Part shown: positions 58,487 to 64,000 of the stretch, piece after piece
Layout of the letters: each line of letters opens with the position of its first letter
Numbering within the stretch: the stretch's first letter is position 1
Source: Riptortus pedestris
Lineage: Eukaryota; Arthropoda; Insecta; Hemiptera; Alydidae
NCBI GenBank assembly: GCA_019009955.1
Contig: CM032232.1
Location: 141,382,001 to 141,446,000 of the forward strand
DNA length: 64,000 nucleotides
Reading direction: 5' to 3'
The notes under the pieces: model-generated
What the model saw: the letters and a program-made list of their open reading frames with translations, nothing else
The model's database searches: none
What the model was told of the DNA's origin: nothing
Program-made: the position numbers and the translations under genes

Positions 58487-59096
58487 GTTAGATACTGGCG
58501 TATATTATGCTCGATCGGTGCAAAATCAGCGAGCGGGGGTAATGGACAGTTAGAGGAACTTAAGGAAGGCACAATATCAGGATGAGTAACTGAGTAAGCC
58601 GGGATAACCCAGGATAGAACTGGATATGTTCAGGATAAGTAAGTGGGTAATTTATAAAGTCGTACTCGTAGCTATGGAAGCCACGTCCGAACTGAGACGG
58701 CAACCCTAGCCAACCGCAAACAGCCTTACTAAAGAAGGTGTGCGGTATATACCAGGCACAGTTGCGGTATATCCTCTACTGCCACGCTTCTCTCCTATAG
58801 TCTAGGCAGACAAGTTCGCTTTGCAATAATATTCAAATTAGTTTAAATGGAACATTTTTGGATGACGGAACTACTATAACTAACAATAAATCTTTGATAT
58901 TACACTGGCTTCGTCAATGCGTGTAATTATTTATTTAAATGAGTTCAGTAACGCCGAAGATTCACTTATCAATCAGGTTTACTCTAAAAGGAAAGCACCA
59001 AAAAAAAAAAAATAAAAAATAAATTGTAGAAAATTAATGAACAATGGAATATGGTATTCCTAACACAATTCATTGGCAAACCAAAGTCCGTATATA
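58487..59096. other. No recognised feature
   Basis: Unique-looking, mixed composition, no frame or repeat to report. Confidence 0.3.
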
Positions 59097-59940
59097 AAAG
59101 TCCGTCACGCAGGGGCTGCGTAAACTAAGCAGATTTCCCACGTGAAGTTTTATAACAGAGAAATTTCAGAATAGAGAGTGAAACAGGGGGGGCCCGAATT
59201 ACCTCTTGACGGAAACTCACGACTAGACCCGAAGTTAGCCGATCTCATCTCAGAAGCTGAAAACTGAAAAAGTCCGTCACGCAGGGGCTGCGTAAACTAA
59301 GCAGATTTCCCACGTGATGTTTAGTAATAGATAAATATACATACTGCTAACACAACAACATCTTGAATAAATACAAACGGAAAATAAGAAATGTTTCATC
59401 CAATTTCAATAACCTGCCCACAGGAAGCGTAAGGTTAGAAATGTATACAAACGGGTCGACCCGTTTGTTTACATTTCTAACCTAACCTCTGCCTCACACC
59501 GGAAAGAAAAACAATTACTGAAATATAACACATTATTTTATTGAGAAACTATTTACTATATCTAGTACTGTAATTAATAATGAGTCTGAATAATTGTTAT
59601 CTCAATCAATAAAATTTTAGTAGTCCAAAACTTTAAGATGGGGGGGGGGGCAGTCAGCAGGGCATATTTGCATGTATCTCGTATAATAAAGGTCTCTTGA
59701 ATACAATTTTTGGGATTTAAACTTCCTAATTTGCAATAAGATTGGTTATATACAATTTTTCGATCCGACGTATGGTAACGGAGATATTTCGAAATTTCAA
59801 AAATCCTCCCCTCTAAACCCCCCCAACCCCAGGCCCCATATCAGCGGTTAAAGGACTTGAAATTTATTTTTAAATAAAAAGACTAAATATCGAGTTTTTG
59901 AAAGATAAAAAAAAAAATGCGACCGCAAGAGCGCTAACAC

Positions 59941-59996
<56 letters not shown>

Positions 59997-60260
59997 AATT
60001 ATATATATATATAGTAAATTATAGTAAATTTAATTTTCAATAAGATTGTTTCTGTACAATTTTTTCGATGCGACGTATAGTAACGGAGATAATTCGAATT
60101 TTCAAAAATCCTCCCACTCTAAACCCCCCCTCCGCACTTGTCCGATTTCAGCCGTTAACGAACTTGATCTTTCTTTATACATAAAACTACTAAATATCGA
60201 GTATGGTTGCGATCAAACAAAAATTGCGACCGCTAGAGCGGTAACTGACAAATATATAGA

Positions 60261-60294
<34 letters not shown>

Positions 60295-60447
60295 AATATA
60301 TATATATATATATATATAGTTTTAAACGGACCTCATTTTCGTCATCCATTAGGTAGGATCGATGGACATTTGAAGAAAAATGTCGAATATAGCGTCATGA
60401 GTACGACCTCAATAGTTGATTTCCCTTAAGGGAAATCTGCTAAAAAA
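59097..60447 (-). mobile_element. HINE composite (minus): short stub plus long copy
   Basis: A stub (59097-59266) stops at CTGAAAACTGAAAA, where a second copy starts (AAAAAGTCCGTCACGCAGGG, 59267). The second copy has its (TA)n-proximal half twice: 59735-59995, and 60010-60447 with (TA)n at 60298-60317 and a (TC)n tract at 60261-60293. It ends GGGAAATCTGCTAAAA. Confidence 0.75.
59432..59483. repeat. 52-bp near-perfect palindrome
   Basis: Arms AGGTTAGAAATGTATACAAA... and its inverse meet at GGGTCGACCC, with one mismatched pair. Other long HINEs have only one arm (GTAAACAAACGGGTC), so the palindrome is a new inverted duplication in this lineage. Confidence 0.85.
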
Positions 60448-60611
60448 ATATTGAGTATAGAAACATGAGGGTAATGACAGTAATTTTAATGGAAATATAA
60501 GTATAGATGGTATGAATAAAACATCATAAATAATAAATAAAATAAAAATGTATACACCCTGCTAATGTAGTGGAAAAGGTCCGTCACATATTTGTATTTA
60601 TCTAAAATATT

Positions 60612-61596
60612 AAAAAGTCCGTCACGCAGGAGCAGCGTAAACTAAGCGAGATTTCCCACGTGAAGTTTTACAATAGAGAAATTTCAGAATAGAGAGTGAA
60701 ACAGGGGGGGCCCGAATTAACCTCTTGACGGAAACTCACGACTAGACCCGAAGTTAGCCGATCTCATCTCAGAAGGCTGAAAACTGAAAAAAGTCCGTTC
60801 ACGCAGGGGCTGCGTTAACTAAGCATATTTCCCACGTGATGTTTAGTAATAGATAAATATACATACTGCTAACACAAACACATCGTGAATAAATACAAAC
60901 GGAAATAAGAAATGTTTCATCCAATTTCAATAACCTGCCCACAGGAAGCGTAAGGTTAGAAATGTATACAAACGGGTCGACCCGTTTGTTTACATTTCTT
61001 AACCTAACCTCTGCCTCACACCGGAAAGAAAAACAATTACTGAAATATAACACATTATTTTATTGGAGAACTATTTACTATATCTAGTACTGTAATTAAT
61101 AATGAGTCTGAATAATTGTTATCTCAATCAATAAAATTTTTAGTAGTCCAAAACTTTAAGATGGGGGGGGGGAGTCAGCAGGGCATATTTGCATGTATCT
61201 CGTATAATAAAGGTCTCTTGAATACAATTTTTGGGATTTAAACTTCGAATAATGTGATTTATTATGTAGCAGAGTATTGTTTGGCGTAACATGAGTAGAA
61301 GTGGCGGTTTGGTGAAAACTGAAAAATGCAAATATCTCGGTTAATATTCAAAATAAAGAATAAATGTATATTACACTATTTATAGTAAATTTAATTTGCA
61401 ATAAGATTGGCTCTGTACAATTTTTCGATACAACGTATAATAAGGGAGATATTTTGAATTTTCAAAAATCCTCCCCTCCCACTGGTCCGATTTCAGCCGT
61501 TAAACGAACTTGATCTTTCAGTTTTATATAAAACAATTAAATATCGAGTTTGGTAACGATTAAACAAAAAACTGCGACCGCTAGAGCGGTAACAGG

Positions 61597-61638
<42 letters not shown>

Positions 61639-61797
61639 TAATATATATATATATATATATGTGTGTGTAGTTTTGAACGGACCTCATTTTCGTCATCTAC
61701 TAGGTAGAATCGATGGACATATGAAGAAAAATTTCGAAAATTGCTTAATGAGTACGACCTCAATATCCGATTTCCTTTAAGGGAAATCTGCTAAAAG
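60612..61797 (-). mobile_element. HINE composite (minus), near-duplicate of 59097-59740
   Basis: Stub 60612-60786 and long copy 60787-61797, the latter with (TA)n at 61600-61660 and an intact middle. The first about 640 bp match 59097-59740 almost base for base, including the stub/long-copy junction and the palindrome. The two then diverge after GGGATTTAAACTTC. Confidence 0.8.
60953..61005. repeat. Palindrome, second copy
   Basis: Same as 59432-59483 with one extra T in the right arm (CATTTCTTAACCT). Confidence 0.85.
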
Positions 61798-61904
61798 TAC
61801 TGTGAGAACAATTTTGGTATTTGGAATTGAAATAAAATGCTTCGTGATATGACAGCTTATTATTAATATGACACGGACTAGGAGTGGGGGTTTACAAAGG
61901 ACTT

Positions 61905-62036
61905 TTTAATCATCTCCTGGGTAGGATCGACGGTCATTTGAGTAAACTGTTCGAAAATCTCGTCATGAGTACAATCTTAACAGAAAAATTCCCTAAGATA
62001 AAAGCTAATTACGCAGCCCCTGCGTGAGGGACTTTT
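61905..62036. mobile_element. Scrambled HINE ends
   Basis: GGACTTTTT (a + 3' end) joins AATCATCTCCTGGGTAGG (a minus 5' arm). This runs to AAATTCCCTAAGATAAAAGC and a (+) hairpin end ACGCAGCCCCTGCGT with GAGGGACTTTTTTTT. Confidence 0.55.
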
Positions 62037-62253
62037 TTTTAATCAAAAAGAGAAAAAAAAGTTGATCAAAGTTTGGCAAGAGAGTAGTAACGGAACTGTC
62101 ACCAGGTGCCATTACTCGAGGAATTTCCGCTCTAGTAATGACGAAGCTCTTAACCCTTTCATGATGACGGACCAAAGTATACCCACTAATCCCAGCTAGA
62201 CTCCAGCTGTTAGCAGATTTTCCCTTAAAAAGAATTTTGTGCAGATGTCAGTA

Positions 62254-63175
62254 TTTTTAACAGATCTCCCTTAAGGAAAATCAACTATTGAGGTCGTACT
62301 CATGACTCGATTTCGACATTTTTCTTCAAATGTCCATAATGACGATAATGATGTAAGTTCAAAATTGTATATATTGTCTGCTACAGCTCTAGCGGTCGCA
62401 ATTATAGTTTGATAGTTACCAAACACTATATTTAGTTGTTATATATAAAAAGAAATATCAAGTTCGTTAACAGCTGAAATTGGACGTGGAGGAGGTGTAG
62501 ATTAGACGGGGGGCTTTATGAAAATTCGAAATATTTCCTTTACTATACGTCGGATCGAAAAAGTGTATAGAATCAATCTTATTGCAAATTGAATGTACTA
62601 TAAATATTGTTATGTACATTTATTCTCTATGTTGAATATTAACCGAGATATTCAGTTTTCAGACTATAGCAAACCACCACTTCTACTCATATTAGGTAAA
62701 TATACTCAGTTATATAATAAACCAATTTTTTTCGAAGTTTATATACCAAATATTGTTTTCAAGAGACCTTTATTATACGAGATCCATGAAAATATGTTCT
62801 GGTGACCCCCCCCCCCCTCCACTCGGTCTTAAGTTCTTAGATTATTAAAATATGATTGATAGAGGTACAAATTATTCTAATTCATTATAAGTTATAGTAC
62901 TAGATATAGTAAATAGTTTCCACTAAAATTAATGTGTTACATTCTGATATATTTCAGTAATTGTTTTCTTTCCGGTGAGACGTTGGCAGACCTGTTTGTT
63001 TACATTTCGGGCGCTTCTCGCCGGGAAATTATTAAAATTTAACAAAAGATACCTTATTACCGTTTGTATTTATTCACGGCGGTGTTGTGTTAGTATTATG
63101 TAGATTTTATGTATTGTTAAACTTCAGAAGGGAAATCTGCTTAGTTTACGCAGCCCGTTCGTGACGGACTTTTTT
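62254..63175 (+). mobile_element. HINE (long, +)
   Basis: TTTTTAACAGATCTCCCTTAAGG start (an extra 5'-end scrap lies just before it at 62210-62232). Almost no (TA)n. Long block with ACCGTTTGTATTTATTCACG. End GGGAAATCTGCTTAG, CGCAGCCCGTTCG, GACGGACTTTTTT. Confidence 0.75.
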
Positions 63176-63239
63176 AAAAATACTTTTAAATTTCCTTAGT
63201 CCGACGGTGAATGAACGGAAACTCTCAAATCTCAGTGAG

Positions 63240-63483
63240 ACGAGATGCCGCCTAAGGTTTGACCAATCAAACTTAACACATTGACACCTGAAAGCTAAGT
63301 TGGGTTAGTAGTAATATACATACCAGGTTTCATAATATTCGGTTCAGCCGTTTATGCGTGAAAAGGTAACAAACAAACAGACACGAAATAAACAAAATGC
63401 AGTTATCGTGTCTAAGGCATGAGAAACGAAAAATGATCGTGAAATTTCGAGAAAAAAAAATCAATGTACAGACAGAGGTTACA

Positions 63484-63492
<9 letters not shown>
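63240..63492 (-). mobile_element. Helitron 5' part, truncated
   Basis: On the minus strand AAATTGTAACCTCTGTCTG to TAAACGGCTGAACCGAAT, matching the start of the Helitrons at 3679 and 12078. It ends near 63240 without a 3' terminus. Confidence 0.65.
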
Positions 63493-63520
<28 letters not shown>

Positions 63521-63536
63521 CATATACATATATATA

Positions 63537-63895
63537 CTAGCTAAGGTACCCGAAGATGACCGGGAAATCATTGTTGACTGACTAATAATGGTACTTTTAT
63601 AGCAAGATTTCACTGATACAATTACACTTCCCTCCACAACGTATTGTTTTTCCGAAATAGCCAATCCTAAAGGATAATGTTTGGGGACTAATAGAAAAGA
63701 AATTTTAGTTTTGAAGAATAAATGAAAATGTGTTCCTAATATATTCCTCTCCACTTTTTGACTCAACGTTTTTAAATAATTTAAATTATAATCATGGATA
63801 TCATTTATTACAATTAAATATCAGCTATAATGAACATATTACCTGTCAAAAACCAGTCGGAGAACATATTGTTTAAGCATAGTGTTGTAGATAAG
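63537..63895 (-). mobile_element. Helitron-like 3' end
   Basis: On the minus strand TTCCCGGTCATCTTCGGG forms a CCCGG-type hairpin, then TACCTTAGCTAG with CTAG at 63537-63540 next to (TA)n. The body to the right differs from the other Helitrons here, so only the end is assigned. The right limit is unknown. Confidence 0.5.
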
Positions 63896-64000
63896 ATTGT
63901 TGTTGTTGTTGTTGTATAGGGTTTAAGGGCGAAAAACTACCAGGTTATCATCGCCCTGTAATATTTATAATTCACATTTTGGTATCCTCATCCATATCGC
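63896..64000 (-). mobile_element. Retroposon 3' tail, cut by the window end
   Basis: (TTG)n at 63898-63915 reads (CAA)n on the minus strand. It is preceded there by GGGCGATGATAACC and its partner TTTTTCGCCC, a small hairpin. A hairpin plus short-repeat tail is the usual 3' end of several LINE/SINE families. No coding is visible in the part present. Confidence 0.4.

Overview
This is arthropod-type (probably insect) nuclear DNA: AT-rich, almost wholly repetitive, with no operons or ribosome binding sites. It carries an animal-specific BEL/Pao LTR retrotransposon, Helitrons, a pogo/Tigger DNA transposon, tRNA-derived SINEs, jockey-like LINE fragments, gypsy-type solo LTRs, several satellites and many (TA)n tracts. 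I see no complete host gene. At most there are short candidate exons (14022-14102, 27326-27616, 45274-45438). The species cannot be named from the sequence alone.

The backbone of the window is about 30 copies of one non-autonomous family. In the orientation I call (+) a copy begins T(n)AGCAGATTTCCC, has a (TA)n tract in its first third, ends GGGAAATCTGCT, then a 6-bp hairpin (ACGCAG/CTGCGT), then GACGGACTTTT. Paired subterminal repeats, a microsatellite, a 3' hairpin and insertion into T/A runs without target duplication are the hallmarks of Helentron-associated elements (HINE, DINE-1-like). Three size/age groups occur: short (about 0.6-0.7 kb), long (about 1-1.3 kb) and old degenerate copies. 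They are nested in each other and in other elements, which lets their ends be read from empty versus filled sites.

Layout. 0-6 kb: nested HINEs, a Helitron with 298-bp tandem units, one SINE. 6-11.2 kb: a 94-bp minisatellite. 11.2-18.8 kb: a second Helitron, HINEs, a candidate terminal exon. 18.8-19.5 kb: a gypsy-type solo LTR. 20.7-33.3 kb: HINEs of all ages, a Tigger remnant, a LINE 3' end. 33.6-36.2 kb: a diverged 112-bp array holding a LINE insertion. 36.6-38.6 kb: a HINE whose inside has expanded into 14 copies of a 123-bp satellite. 38.6-39.9 kb: a solo LTR split by a HINE. 44.4-45.2 kb: seven almost identical 112-bp repeats. 48.45-58.49 kb: a long HINE carrying a young BEL/Pao element (48719-56676, minus strand) and a second HINE. 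59-62 kb: a near-identical 0.64-kb duplication with a 52-bp palindrome. 63.2-64 kb: minus-strand Helitron pieces and a retroposon tail.

The BEL/Pao element is the only nearly intact protein-coding unit. Its two LTRs differ by one base of length, so it inserted very recently. Gag and Pol lie in the same reading frame, separated by a single TGA. It supplies Gag, protease, reverse transcriptase/RNase H and integrase for its own copying. Nothing else in the window appears to encode a complete enzyme, so the HINEs, SINEs and LINE fragments must have moved with proteins made elsewhere in the genome.
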